NCBI RefSeq assembly: GCF_045629565.1
Contig: NZ_JAZQRL010000104.1
Coordinates: 62,001 to 126,000, forward strand
DNA from: Arcticibacter sp045629565
GTDB taxonomy: Bacteria > Bacteroidota > Bacteroidia > Sphingobacteriales > Sphingobacteriaceae
DNA length: 64,000 nt
Reading direction: 5' to 3'
Under the pieces are notes generated by a model that saw nothing but the letters and a program-made list of their open reading frames with translations, was not told the DNA's origin and did not search any database. Position numbers and translations under genes: made by a program. Of this stretch, positions 26,023 through 35,032 are shown in pieces (within the stretch, counting starts at the first letter, position 1; each line of letters begins with the position of its first letter).

Positions 26023-28062
26023 ATGAAAAAGCAATTTGTTACCTGGACGGCCGTTTTCTGGCTGTCCGCCTTTTCAGGTTCTTTACAAGCGCAGCATACA
26101 GATTCCCTGCATAAACAACTACCTGTCAGGACATTGCTCCTACTCGAAGTACCTGTAAGTCCATCAAAGAGCATAACAGACGCTGCAAAAGACATCAGGC
26201 AGAATAATCTACAGGAGCTTACTGACAAAATCCTGGAGTATACTCCGGGGATTAACATGATCCGCCGGGGCAATTTTGCCATGGAGCCCAGTCTGCGGAG
26301 TATGAGCGGCGGCCAAATTACCATGAGTATTGACGGCATTCGTATCTTCGGTGCCTGCACCGACAAGATGGATCCCATAAGTTCTTATGTTGAACCGAAT
26401 AACCTGGAAAGCTTTTCTGTTTCCTATGATCCTGGGGCGAATGCAGTGGGAAGCGGAATAGGTGGCGGCATTGACTTCAAGCTTAAGAAACCATCCTTTA
26501 CAGATGCCCAGAAATGGTCAGGCCGCTTGGGTTCCGGTTTTGAAACAAACGGTGCAGCGGTGCAAACTTTAGCCGGACTGGAGTATAGTAGTGCAGACGT
26601 TTCTTTCCAAATCAACGGAATCTTCAGGAGAAGTAGTAACTACCGTGCTTCTGGCGGGCGGGAGATTCCGTTTTCCCAGTATCGTAAGTGGAATGGCAGC
26701 GCCTCAATGATGGTCAGGATCGGAGAATCAGACTACTTGCAAGCTGATTACCTACAGGATGAGGGTTATGACATAGGTTACCCCGCGCTGACTATGGATG
26801 TCGCGTTTGCCAAGGCCAGGATCAGCGCGCTATCGTATGTCCGAAATAGCAAACAGGGAGCGGTACGTTGGGAAACCAAGGGATACTACAACTATATCGA
26901 TCATGCTATGGACGACACCCGAAGGCCGCCGGAGACAGTACCGATGCATATGGACATGCCCGGCACTTCCACTACCTTTGGTGCTTTTTCAGCACTTGAT
27001 CTACACCTGAGCGACAGCCACCACATAAAAGTGCAGGCAGACGGCTATCACAACAAACTTTGGGCAACCATGACGATGTATCCACCCGGTGGTTCTCCCA
27101 TGTTTATGTACACCTTGGCGAACCCTTTGAGAAGCAATCTGGGACTACATATATCGGACGCCGTTTCACTTAGTGATAAGCTTACCATTACACCCTCTGC
27201 CCGCTTAGAGTACATGCATGATAACATCTCCGGCGGTGAAGCTAAAGCACAGCTATCAGGCATGTTTGAGGGTGACCTTTCGCGGAACAGACTGCTTACT
27301 AATCTAAGTGTTGCTGCGAGATTTCAGCCCAACGCAAATTGGTTGCTGAACGCATCGGTCGCCAGGGGTGGCAGGGCAGCTACGCTTCAGGAGGCCTATG
27401 CTTTTTATATTTATAACAGGCTCGACGCGTATGACTACCTGGGTAACCCTGATCTGAGTCAGGAATCTTCCCTCAACCTTTCTGCTGGTTCTTCTTTTCG
27501 GAACACATCGGTGGAAGTTTCCGCAAATATCTTTGGATACTTCGTTCAGGACTATATCGCAGGGATGATCCTGGATGGCTATAGCACAATGACTATTGGT
27601 GCAACCGGTGTGAAACAATATGTAAACATCCCCTCAGCGCGCCTTTATGGAGGAGAATTTGCCGTCAAGTGGGAACCGGTGGCACGGCTCGTCCTGAGCA
27701 GCTTGAACACGCTTACACGAGGATCCGATAACGAAGGCGCTGCTTTACCGCTGATCGCTCCGTTTAAAACCGTTAATGCTGTTGATTACCAGTTACGCAA
27801 GACCTTTTTCAGGGTTGAAGGGATTACCCATGCAGCGCAGAAACATGTGAGTGCTCAGAAATATGGTGAAACGGCAACTCCCTCATCAACAATTTTAAGC
27901 TTCCATATTGGAAAACAGTTCAGCATTTCGAAACAAACCAAGCTTAAAATGAATGCGAGCGTGGAGAACATCTTCGACAAGCATTATTTCCAACATCTCG
28001 ATATCATGAAAATCTCCCGACCCGGTCGAAACCTTACTTGCCGGATGACGGTCCTGTTTTAA
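26023..28062 (+). CDS. TonB-dependent copper receptor, OprC/NosA-like
   Basis: A 679-residue outer-membrane receptor (start ATG 26023, 1 base after the lipoprotein stop; signal peptide ending LQAQ). The plug domain (about 60-160) has the NosA/OprC-type sequence IFGACTDKMDPISSYV. Cys112 and Met116 form CxxxM, and His294/Met296 within YIDHAMDD form HxM. Together these reproduce the CxxxM-HxM copper site described for Pseudomonas OprC. The barrel ends with FDKHYFQHLDIMKISRPGRNLTCRMTVLF, an aromatic C-terminus typical for outer-membrane insertion. There is no carboxypeptidase-like extension. The gene overlaps the convergent esterase gene by 29 bases. Import of copper is therefore a strong prediction, although not proved. 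Confidence 0.9.
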   Translation: MKKQFVTWTAVFWLSAFSGSLQAQHTDSLHKQLPVRTLLLLEVPVSPSKSITDAAKDIRQNNLQELTDKILEYTPGINMIRRGNFAMEPSLRSMSGGQITMSIDGIRIFGACTDKMDPISSYVEPNNLESFSVSYDPGANAVGSGIGGGIDFKLKKPSFTDAQKWSGRLGSGFETNGAAVQTLAGLEYSSADVSFQINGIFRRSSNYRASGGREIPFSQYRKWNGSASMMVRIGESDYLQADYLQDEGYDIGYPALTMDVAFAKARISALSYVRNSKQGAVRWETKGYYNYIDHAMDDTRRPPETVPMHMDMPGTSTTFGAFSALDLHLSDSHHIKVQADGYHNKLWATMTMYPPGGSPMFMYTLANPLRSNLGLHISDAVSLSDKLTITPSARLEYMHDNISGGEAKAQLSGMFEGDLSRNRLLTNLSVAARFQPNANWLLNASVARGGRAATLQEAYAFYIYNRLDAYDYLGNPDLSQESSLNLSAGSSFRNTSVEVSANIFGYFVQDYIAGMILDGYSTMTIGATGVKQYVNIPSARLYGGEFAVKWEPVARLVLSSLNTLTRGSDNEGAALPLIAPFKTVNAVDYQLRKTFFRVEGITHAAQKHVSAQKYGETATPSSTILSFHIGKQFSISKQTKLKMNASVENIFDKHYFQHLDIMKISRPGRNLTCRMTVLF

Positions 28063-28960
28063 AGCCCATCTCTGTCATCCAGGCTTCACACAACTGCGTC
28101 CACTTTTCTGTGGAGCCTGGATTATTTCTTAACGCGATAGCATGTCCTCCCTGGGGAAAGACATGGAGGCTCGATTGCACTTTATTGTCCACCAATGCCT
28201 TATAAAAAAGAAGTGAATTATTAACGCTTACGGAATGATCATTAAAAGCATGAACAATGAAGGAAGGCGGTGTGGAAGGCCCCACAAGTAAATGGGGAGA
28301 ATAGCGTCCGATCAGGAGCTTGGAAGGACTCTCGCCCAAAAGGTTCTTTCTGCTTCCGGCGTGAGCATAAACTCCCAGGTCAATAACAGGAGATACCAGA
28401 ATACTAAAATTCGGCCTGCCCGATACGTGATCCAGATAATCGCCAATAGAAGAAACATCTTTCTCGCTTACACTTGACAAAGCAGCCAGATGCCCGCCGG
28501 CAGATGATCCTTGTACACCTATCTTCTGGGGATCTATTGCCCATTTTGAAGCATTTGACCTGATCAGCTTGATGGCTCGCTGTACATCCTGTAAGGGGCC
28601 TGTCTCCCGAACTTCCAGATCGGGAGAATTAGGGAGCCGGTAGTTGAGGACAAATGCGCTCACGCCAATAGTATTGAACCACTTGGCAAGCTGAGTGCCA
28701 CTGATAACGTAAGCCAGCCTTTCGTATCCACCACCCGGACAAATAACAACAGCACTGCCTTTATTTTCGCTTTGGGACGGAAAGAATGCGTACATACCCG
28801 GCGTGCCAACCTGAAAAATCCGCTCATTAGCTATACTGTCCTGCAATTTAAGGCCCTTTGAATTAGGCATACGCCCTTCGGGCCATAACGTTATAAATTC
28901 CTGTGCCTGAACCAGAAATGAAAAACAAAGTAAGAGAAAAGATAATATTAATGCCCTCAT
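28034..28960 (-). CDS. secreted alpha/beta hydrolase, acetyl-xylan-esterase-like
   Basis: A 308-residue protein with signal peptide MRALILSFLLLCFSFLVQAQ. Features of the BD-FAE/carbohydrate-esterase alpha/beta hydrolases are present: oxyanion loop ICPGGGY (about 74-79), nucleophile motif GSSAG (Ser153), acid region in VHAFNDHSVS, and the catalytic His in QGGHAIAL near the C-terminus. Such enzymes remove acetyl or other acyl groups from plant polysaccharides, in keeping with pectin- and glycan-degrading genes nearby, although it is not in the PUL itself. Its 3' end overlaps the convergent receptor gene by 29 bases. It stands alone on the minus strand. Confidence 0.85.
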   Translation of the reverse strand: MRALILSFLLLCFSFLVQAQEFITLWPEGRMPNSKGLKLQDSIANERIFQVGTPGMYAFFPSQSENKGSAVVICPGGGYERLAYVISGTQLAKWFNTIGVSAFVLNYRLPNSPDLEVRETGPLQDVQRAIKLIRSNASKWAIDPQKIGVQGSSAGGHLAALSSVSEKDVSSIGDYLDHVSGRPNFSILVSPVIDLGVYAHAGSRKNLLGESPSKLLIGRYSPHLLVGPSTPPSFIVHAFNDHSVSVNNSLLFYKALVDNKVQSSLHVFPQGGHAIALRNNPGSTEKWTQLCEAWMTEMGFKTGPSSGK

Positions 28961-29078
28961 ATCGGTCTTGATTAGTATTAATTTTGTATATATTCAAATA
29001 TCTGATCTCCGTAAACATTAATGAAATTAAAAGCTTATTATATATAGCACCATAGCTCAAGTCATACCACCATTCTCA

Positions 29079-31313
29079 ATGGAAAACGCCGCAATGCCCC
29101 ACCAGCCGGAACAATATTACAGAAGTCTTATCCATACCATGCACCAGGGGTACGTTCGTCTGCAGGTAATTTTCGACGAACAGCACCAGCCGGCAGCACT
29201 CCACTGCCTGGAAGCAAATACAGCCGCGCGTGAAATGCTGGGATCACGGCTTGCAGGAGAGCACCCTTTTAAACTTGATGACTACTACGCAAAGCGTCTG
29301 CTGGATGTTATGGGCAGAGTTGCCCGCACCGGTGAATCGGAACGCCATGAGCTTTCGGCTACATCCACAGATGGCTGCTATGATTATACTGCGTTCAAAG
29401 CCGGAGCACCTGAAGAGTATCAGGTGGCGGTGATATTTGAAGACTCCGTTAAAAGGCACCGCCAGATTACGACCCAGGCAATCGATAAATACCTTACACT
29501 CTTTAACTCCATTGATCAGGGTTTCTGCACCATCGAAGTGTTGTTTGATAGTACAAATAAGCCTGTTGATTACCTGTTTCTTGAGGTAAATCCTGCATTC
29601 GAAGCGGAAACTGGTTTACGCAATGCTACGGGCAGGACGATACGGGAACTTGTTCCAAACGCAGAAGAAAAGTGGTTCCAGATATTCGGTGAGGTAGCCA
29701 TGACGGGGGTATCGAGGCACTTCGATGAAAGAGCAGATGCATTGAACCGGTGGTACGACGTTTATGCTTTCCGGATAGACGAGCCTGAGAAGCGTCGTGT
29801 TGCCCTGCTTTTCAATGATGTAAGCAAAACCAGGAAAGCAGAAGAAGCTTACAAGGCAAGGCTCGAGCAGGAAGTAAGTATGCGTACTGCCGAACTAAAT
29901 GAGAACAGAGATCTGCTGACCTCCATTTTAAATACGAGCCTCATTGCGATGTCACTTATGGAGGCGGTTCGTGACGAGGCTGGCAACATCGTCGACTTCA
30001 GACTACGCGTTGTAAACAAACAACTTGAAAAGCAGACCGGACGTGACGACTTGGTTGGAAAGTGCTATGCTGCCGAATATCCCGGGATTAAAATTACAGG
30101 CATTTTTGATATTATGGTTCGCGTGATGGAGACCGGAATATCCGCCGGAATGGAATATTTTTATCCTTACGAAGGTCTTAACAGGTGGTTCTCTTGCATG
30201 TTTGTTAAGATCGACGATGGCATAGTCGCCACTAACCTGGACATCAGCGAACGCAAATATGCAGAAGAGGAGCGTTTTAAAAATTATATGCTGCTGCAGC
30301 AATCTGAAGATCTAGCTAAAATGGGCAGCTGGGACTATACCCCTCATACGAAGACGCTGAACTTCTCAGATGGCATGTACAGGCTTTTCAATAGGGAAAA
30401 ACGGTCGCCAGTTACCCCTCAGCTCTTTCTTCAATATGTAACCGAAAGCAAGTTCATTATCGCTAAGAACATGCTCCGGCTTCTCTATGCAGGTGAAGAA
30501 AACTTTGAGGAAACGCTGGAGATCAAGATCGACGGAGAGAGGAAGATCCTGCATTTCAAAGCGGTGGTCATGAAAGGTGATGCAAGTCATCCGACCCGCG
30601 TCCTCGGCGTAACGATGGACGTAACCGCGACCCGTACCGCTGAAGAAAAGATACGACAGATGGAGGCCGAGCAGCAGCTGGAGATCTTCAAGGTGACATT
30701 AACTACACAAGAAGAGGAACGGCGGCGGATTTCGGAGAGCCTGCACAACGGCCTCGGCCAGGTACTTTACGCCATTAAGATGAGCATGAATAATCTCACG
30801 TTCAACTCCGCTACAGAAAGGCAAAACGAATTCCACAAAGCAAAAAAATACACAGAAGACCTGCTGGCAGATGCTATTAAAAGCACCCGCGATATCTCTC
30901 ATGCACTATCTCCTATCCTATTGGAGGATTTCGGGTTAAAAGCGGCTTTAGAAGCGATTTGTAACCAATTGGAAACGTCAACGAAGTTCCGCTGCCAGGT
31001 TGAACTAGGAAATACTTTCATCGATAAATCGTTGGAACTGGCTGTATTCCGAACCGTCCAGGAGCTCATGGTCAATACGGCTAAACATGCCAAAGCTACC
31101 GATGCTTATGTGGAGGTTAGAGGCGACGGCAACAATCTCTTTATAGTGGTTCGAGACAACGGAATTGGTTTCCACGCAAAAAGAAACCGGGGAGGAGGCA
31201 TTGGGCTAGCATCTATAAGAAGCCGTGTTAAACTTCTTAACGGAAGTTTTTTGATTACTTCACCTCCTGAGGGCGGAACAACCACTACAGTAAAACTGCC
31301 AATTATCCTTTGA
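29079..31313 (+). CDS. multi-PAS sensor histidine kinase (HisKA_3 / NarL-type)
   Basis: A 744-residue cytoplasmic-looking kinase with no signal peptide or obvious membrane segment. It has three or four PAS-type domains: about 15-125, about 135-255 (LFNSIDQGFCTIEVLFD), about 275-400 (ILNTSLIAMSLMEAV) and about 410-530 (MGSWDYTPHTKTLNF). A coiled-coil linker leads to a HisKA_3 dimerisation domain with TTQEEERRRISESLHNGLGQVL (phospho-His in ESLHNGL). The HATPase domain is complete (LMVNTAKHAKA N-box, DNGIGF, GGGIGLASIRSR). Kinases of this class normally phosphorylate LuxR-type regulators, but no such gene is adjacent, so the partner is elsewhere. Signals are unknown. Confidence 0.92.
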   Translation: MENAAMPHQPEQYYRSLIHTMHQGYVRLQVIFDEQHQPAALHCLEANTAAREMLGSRLAGEHPFKLDDYYAKRLLDVMGRVARTGESERHELSATSTDGCYDYTAFKAGAPEEYQVAVIFEDSVKRHRQITTQAIDKYLTLFNSIDQGFCTIEVLFDSTNKPVDYLFLEVNPAFEAETGLRNATGRTIRELVPNAEEKWFQIFGEVAMTGVSRHFDERADALNRWYDVYAFRIDEPEKRRVALLFNDVSKTRKAEEAYKARLEQEVSMRTAELNENRDLLTSILNTSLIAMSLMEAVRDEAGNIVDFRLRVVNKQLEKQTGRDDLVGKCYAAEYPGIKITGIFDIMVRVMETGISAGMEYFYPYEGLNRWFSCMFVKIDDGIVATNLDISERKYAEEERFKNYMLLQQSEDLAKMGSWDYTPHTKTLNFSDGMYRLFNREKRSPVTPQLFLQYVTESKFIIAKNMLRLLYAGEENFEETLEIKIDGERKILHFKAVVMKGDASHPTRVLGVTMDVTATRTAEEKIRQMEAEQQLEIFKVTLTTQEEERRRISESLHNGLGQVLYAIKMSMNNLTFNSATERQNEFHKAKKYTEDLLADAIKSTRDISHALSPILLEDFGLKAALEAICNQLETSTKFRCQVELGNTFIDKSLELAVFRTVQELMVNTAKHAKATDAYVEVRGDGNNLFIVVRDNGIGFHAKRNRGGGIGLASIRSRVKLLNGSFLITSPPEGGTTTTVKLPIIL

Positions 31314-31517
31314 CCGTCAAGAATAGAAGCTCATCGGACAGAACCTGCACGCTTCACACGTTCAGCCCCAGTCGAATTATAACGGCTAAATCCCAACCAA
31401 AAGGAAGGTACCGAAATGTTGTTTCGCGCATTAGATAAGCCCGCCAACACGAGCTTTTCAATCGCTAAAACAAATCCCGGTCAATGAGGTATATCTGTGA
31501 ATAAAACATATCTACCT

Positions 31518-32522
31518 ATGAACACAGATCATAAAATCAGCAGACGTACCGCCATTGGCAGCCTTGGAGCCGGCCTTGCTGCGCTTAGTATTAGTCCGGC
31601 ACTCGCCGCAGGCGAAATCGCCGAAGGCTATCAGCCAGGTCAGCCATTACAAGATCCCCTAACCATGTATCCAAAGCCTCCCTTCAAAGAACAAAAGCAG
31701 CCATGGCCGGGGCTGGCAGGCAAGATGGAGCCTCGTCCCGATCATGGCGAACAAAGTTATAAGGGCTCAGGGCGACTCACAGGCCGTCGCGCACTGATCA
31801 CCGGTGGTGATTCAGGGATGGGCAGGGCCGCTGCCATCGCTTTCGCACGTGAAGGGGCCGATGTTGCCATTAACTACCTGCCGGATGAAGAACCCGATGC
31901 GCAGGAAGTCGTTGCACTCATCAGGAAGGCCGGAAGGAAAGCGGTAGCGATTCCGGGCGACCTCCGGGAGGAGTCTTTTTGCCGGCAGCTCGTAGACCGT
32001 GCAGTAAAAGAACTAGGCGGCCTGGATATCCTTGTTAATAATGCCGCGCGACAACAAACAAAGGAGTCTATTTCCGACATCACATCGGCAGACTTCGATG
32101 CAACAATGAAAACGAATGTATACGCGCCTTTCTGGATCACCAAAGCGGCTTTGCCACATTTAAAGCCGGGGGCAGCCATCATAACGACTACTTCGGTACA
32201 AGCCACTGATCCATCAGCCGAACTGTTCGATTATTCACAAACTAAAGCTGCAAATACGGCCTTCGTTCGATCACTGGCCAAACAGCTGGGACCAAAGGGC
32301 ATCAGAGTAAATGGCGTCGCACCTGGTCCTATATGGACACCTTTGCAGGTGAGTGGAGGCGCAACCATGGAGAAACTTACCAAATTTGGAGAAGATACTC
32401 CAATGGGCAGACCCGGACAACCGGCCGAACTGGCATCTATATATGTACAGCTTGCCGCAGCGGATGCCAGTTACGCTAACGGTCAGATTTATGGAGCTGC
32501 AGGCGGCGGTGGACAACCTTAA
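31518..32522 (+). CDS. yghA: YghA-like short-chain dehydrogenase with a Tat-type leader
   Basis: A 334-residue oxidoreductase. The ATG at 31518 was preferred over an upstream GTG. Residues 1-30 (MNTDHKISRRTAIGSLGAGL followed by AALSISPALA) look like a twin-arginine signal peptide. The rest matches the YghA subfamily: YPKPPFKEQKQPWPGLAGKM, SGRLTGRRALITGGDSGMGRAAA (NAD(P) motif TGGDSGMG), NNAARQQ, the catalytic YSQTK (Tyr/Lys), and PGPIWTPLQVSGG. The subfamily reduces or oxidises small alcohols, aldehydes or ketones with NAD(P). A Tat leader on an NAD(P)-dependent enzyme is odd because the cofactor is cytoplasmic. It lies alone between the sensor kinase and a convergent membrane gene. Confidence 0.88.
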   Translation: MNTDHKISRRTAIGSLGAGLAALSISPALAAGEIAEGYQPGQPLQDPLTMYPKPPFKEQKQPWPGLAGKMEPRPDHGEQSYKGSGRLTGRRALITGGDSGMGRAAAIAFAREGADVAINYLPDEEPDAQEVVALIRKAGRKAVAIPGDLREESFCRQLVDRAVKELGGLDILVNNAARQQTKESISDITSADFDATMKTNVYAPFWITKAALPHLKPGAAIITTTSVQATDPSAELFDYSQTKAANTAFVRSLAKQLGPKGIRVNGVAPGPIWTPLQVSGGATMEKLTKFGEDTPMGRPGQPAELASIYVQLAAADASYANGQIYGAAGGGGQP

Positions 32523-32555
32523 TCAATCGAAACCTTTTTATATCAGCCTGTCAGA

Positions 32556-33212
32556 TCATATAACATGAGGCGGGCTGATCATCTTCCCACCGCTGGGTGT
32601 TTGTGTTAAACGAAACCTGTTTCTGGCCCTGTCAGCATACATGATTCCCAGGAGAATACTCGAAGAGTAGGTGAGTACACAAGCGATATTATGCTGATAT
32701 ATCGAAATAAAGCTCATCACGAGAACCACAAAATATAATTGCCATAACGAAACAGAAAAGCTGCCGACGATATGCATTTCCTTCGAACCGCAGAGGGCCA
32801 CAGTAGCTGTCATAATAGCCAGGACGCTGATAAACGCTCCTTCCATAATATGGTTTCGCCCGGCAAATGTTGGAAATATCAGATGTGCGAGAATAAAAAC
32901 CGCTGAACTGATCATCACGCTGATCACATAAAACTTAAGAACCCGTTCGCCACCGACACGCTTTTGAAGGACGCTCCCGAACAACCATAATGCTGCCATA
33001 CTAAGAATCATTTCGTCAATTCCGGTATGCACAAATTGGTGTGTGGCAACAGCCCACCACTGAGAAGTCACTCCTTCTATATTGGAGGACAAAGCGTAAC
33101 GCGACATATCCTGGTTTGTTATGAACAGCTGTAATATAAAAACGGTGAAATGCAATAAAATGAGCAATTGTATTCCGAACCTTAATGGTGCAATTTTCGC
33201 AGTATTCATCAT
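32556..33212 (-). CDS. rhomboid-like membrane protein lacking catalytic residues
   Basis: A protein of about 218 residues (start ATG 33210-33212) with six hydrophobic helices. It matches the rhomboid family by position: a first helix, then WWAVATHQFVHTGIDEMILSMAALWLFGSVL, a counterpart of the loop-and-TM2 motif FxHxxxxHLxxNMxxLxxFG, followed by KFYVISVMISSAVFI and a TM4 segment NHIMEGAFISVLAI. Only the first histidine (His62) is kept: the second is Glu67, the Asn is Ser71, the nucleophilic Ser of GxSG is Glu124, and the TM6 His is missing. It is therefore expected to be a proteolytically inactive rhomboid (pseudoprotease) or a relative in the wider rhomboid-like clan. No neighbours suggest a partner. 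Confidence 0.65.
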   Translation of the reverse strand: MMNTAKIAPLRFGIQLLILLHFTVFILQLFITNQDMSRYALSSNIEGVTSQWWAVATHQFVHTGIDEMILSMAALWLFGSVLQKRVGGERVLKFYVISVMISSAVFILAHLIFPTFAGRNHIMEGAFISVLAIMTATVALCGSKEMHIVGSFSVSLWQLYFVVLVMSFISIYQHNIACVLTYSSSILLGIMYADRARNRFRLTQTPSGGKMISPPHVI

Positions 33213-33501
33213 AATTATTCCCTTTATAGTCCGGCCAATGAAGCTCAAGAAACAGACCAAAAGAGCCTGTCTTTTCAGCTCGCCCGGTTCCATCACGAGC
33301 ATAATCAGCTGGTTTTCAGAACCCATACAACATATTAGCGGAGGCTTGGATGCGCAATAATTCTATGGAACATCAGAAGGCACATTGTAGAGAAAGCCCA
33401 CACAATGAGTGGTTTTTGTTCGGTATTATTAGAATAATCAACTCAGAACTGTAGCGTTTAAGACGGCAATTACGTTTTGACCTTAACTAGCTGACTCCAT
33501 C

Positions 33502-34233
33502 ATGTATCGTCCTTTCAAAATCCTCACCTCCCTTTTCTGCCTTGTCTTGTTGTTTTCTGCCTGTAAGAAAGATGAACGAACAGCGGATGAATGGGGACAG
33601 CTTGCAGAAGCGAAACTTAAAGAGATCAAAAAATTGGGCGAAGCCATCCCCTGTGATAAGCAGGCAAACGTAACCCTCCAGGATGTTCCTATGGGCTGTG
33701 ATGCGCAGTATTTCCCTGTGCTGTCTTCCGATATCGAAGAATTCAACAGGTTAAAAAGCGACTATCAAAAGTATTCTGCTGCGCAGGCTGAAGCGTGGGC
33801 TAAAGAGGGCCGGGTGGCTGATACAGCCCCATGTTGGATGGTTTCCTGGATGACAGAGCAACCCTTGCGACTAGAATGTAAAGACAGCAAGGTAAAGCTA
33901 ATCACTACAGAGGACATCAGCATCGCGGAAGCAAAGTCTCTCGCAGAGATCACACACAAGCAGGTGACAGACTATCTAAATATGCAAAAATGCACCAGTT
34001 CAGCCAATTGGGCGTATACAGCACTGATAAAAGACAAGACAATGGGGATACAATTTATTCCATACTCAGTAAGTTCCGATTCGAAGGAATTCAAACAAAA
34101 GGTGTCGCTTTATAACCGATTAATGTTGAGAATCATTGATGCAGAGGGTTCAAGAGACCTTACGTCTGATGTTCCGAGGGTAGAAGGGGTAGATTGCGTA
34201 AACGGTAAACCGGTACTTCGGATGATAGAATAA
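33502..34233 (+). CDS. lipoprotein of unknown function
   Basis: A 243-residue protein with signal peptide and lipobox FSAC (about residues 17-20). The mature part has five or more Cys residues (IPCDKQ, MGCDAQ, APCWMV, LECKDS, QKCTSS, GVDCVNG), suggesting disulphide bonds in the periplasm. The N-terminal helix is charged (ERTADEWGQLAEAKLKEIKKLGE). I do not recognise a family. It is flanked by a decayed kinase fragment downstream and a long gap upstream (33213-33501, in which I see no gene), so it is probably monocistronic. Function unknown. Confidence 0.8.
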   Translation: MYRPFKILTSLFCLVLLFSACKKDERTADEWGQLAEAKLKEIKKLGEAIPCDKQANVTLQDVPMGCDAQYFPVLSSDIEEFNRLKSDYQKYSAAQAEAWAKEGRVADTAPCWMVSWMTEQPLRLECKDSKVKLITTEDISIAEAKSLAEITHKQVTDYLNMQKCTSSANWAYTALIKDKTMGIQFIPYSVSSDSKEFKQKVSLYNRLMLRIIDAEGSRDLTSDVPRVEGVDCVNGKPVLRMIE

Positions 34234-34309
34234 GGCCGGATTATTGCGCATTCTTTCCAGTCAGCGCGCACCAGAGGGACAAAGTCATTTGCACTATACT
34301 GCAACGCTT

Positions 34310-34653
34310 AAGCCCCAAAGTTTTGGAAAGCGAGTTGTCGCCTGAAAAAAGGCGCTTTGCATCCTCGACATTGGGAAAGGAAGTTGATGAGCGATATCAG
34401 GCACGGCTGTTTGACCGATATTTCCAGGTTCCTCAAGATGGAAATAACCAATCAGGTTTGGGTCTCGGCCATTTCTGAAGACTTTATTGAAGCTCAAGGG
34501 GGCAAGATATGGGTGGAAAGTGCAGTGAGAGAAGGAAGTAAATTCTGCTTTTCGCTGCAGGCGGAGCGTAATTTAAGAACCTATAACTACAACTGCTCAT
34601 TGAATTTGTTTTTAAAATATTTAATTTCTCCTTTTGCCTATATTTGTCCATGA
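34310..34653 (+). pseudogene. frameshifted remnant of a histidine-kinase ATPase domain
   Basis: In one frame the sequence reads YQARLFDRYFQVPQDGNNQS then GLGLG, the G1/F/G2 boxes of a HATPase_c domain. It meets a stop at 34476-34478. In the next frame from about 34468 it continues AISEDFIEAQGGKIWVESAV followed by REGSKFCFSL, the normal C-terminal strand of such a kinase. One frameshift near 34467-34470 therefore breaks a once continuous domain, and the N-terminal kinase parts (HisKA and N-box) are missing upstream. It directly precedes the single-domain response regulator, suggesting a former kinase-regulator pair. Confidence 0.7.
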
Positions 34654-35003
34654 CAAAGAAGGTCGTGATTATTGAGAAAGACAGAGATATTCTGGAAGTT
34701 GTATCCTACATATTAATCGATGCGGGTTACTCAGTTAGCCCTTTTGGTACAGAAGAGGTAACCCTCGAACATATCATTAAAGAAAAACCAAATCTTATCC
34801 TGCTCGATGTTATCAATATATCGGAAGAAGGAACAGCCTTATGCCAGGCGATCAAAAAGAACTACAGGCTTGCAAACGTTCCGATTGTTGCGCTTTCAAC
34901 CCATTTGAAACCACAGCTGATAAAGGAAACGTGTGCTGATGAGGTGATGAAAAAACCATTCGATATAGACGAGCTTCTTCAGATTGTAGAAGACCATATA
35001 TAG
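34650..35003 (+). CDS. single-domain response regulator (CheY-like)
   Basis: A 117-residue receiver domain with no output domain (ATG at 34650; a TTG lies six bases upstream). The fold is readable: VVIIEKDRDILEVV (the acidic pair is degenerate, Glu-Lys-Asp), phospho-acceptor Asp in NLILLDV (about residue 54), VALST (switch Thr/Ser), and Lys of VMKKPF (about residue 103). Such stand-alone receivers pass phosphate to other proteins or bind partners directly. The decayed kinase fragment upstream overlaps its start, and an intact PAS-histidine kinase faces it convergently 29 bases downstream, which is the best local candidate partner. Target unknown. Confidence 0.85.
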   Translation: MTKKVVIIEKDRDILEVVSYILIDAGYSVSPFGTEEVTLEHIIKEKPNLILLDVINISEEGTALCQAIKKNYRLANVPIVALSTHLKPQLIKETCADEVMKKPFDIDELLQIVEDHI

Positions 35004-35032
35004 CTACCCGCTATAAGAAAGTAGCGGAATGG

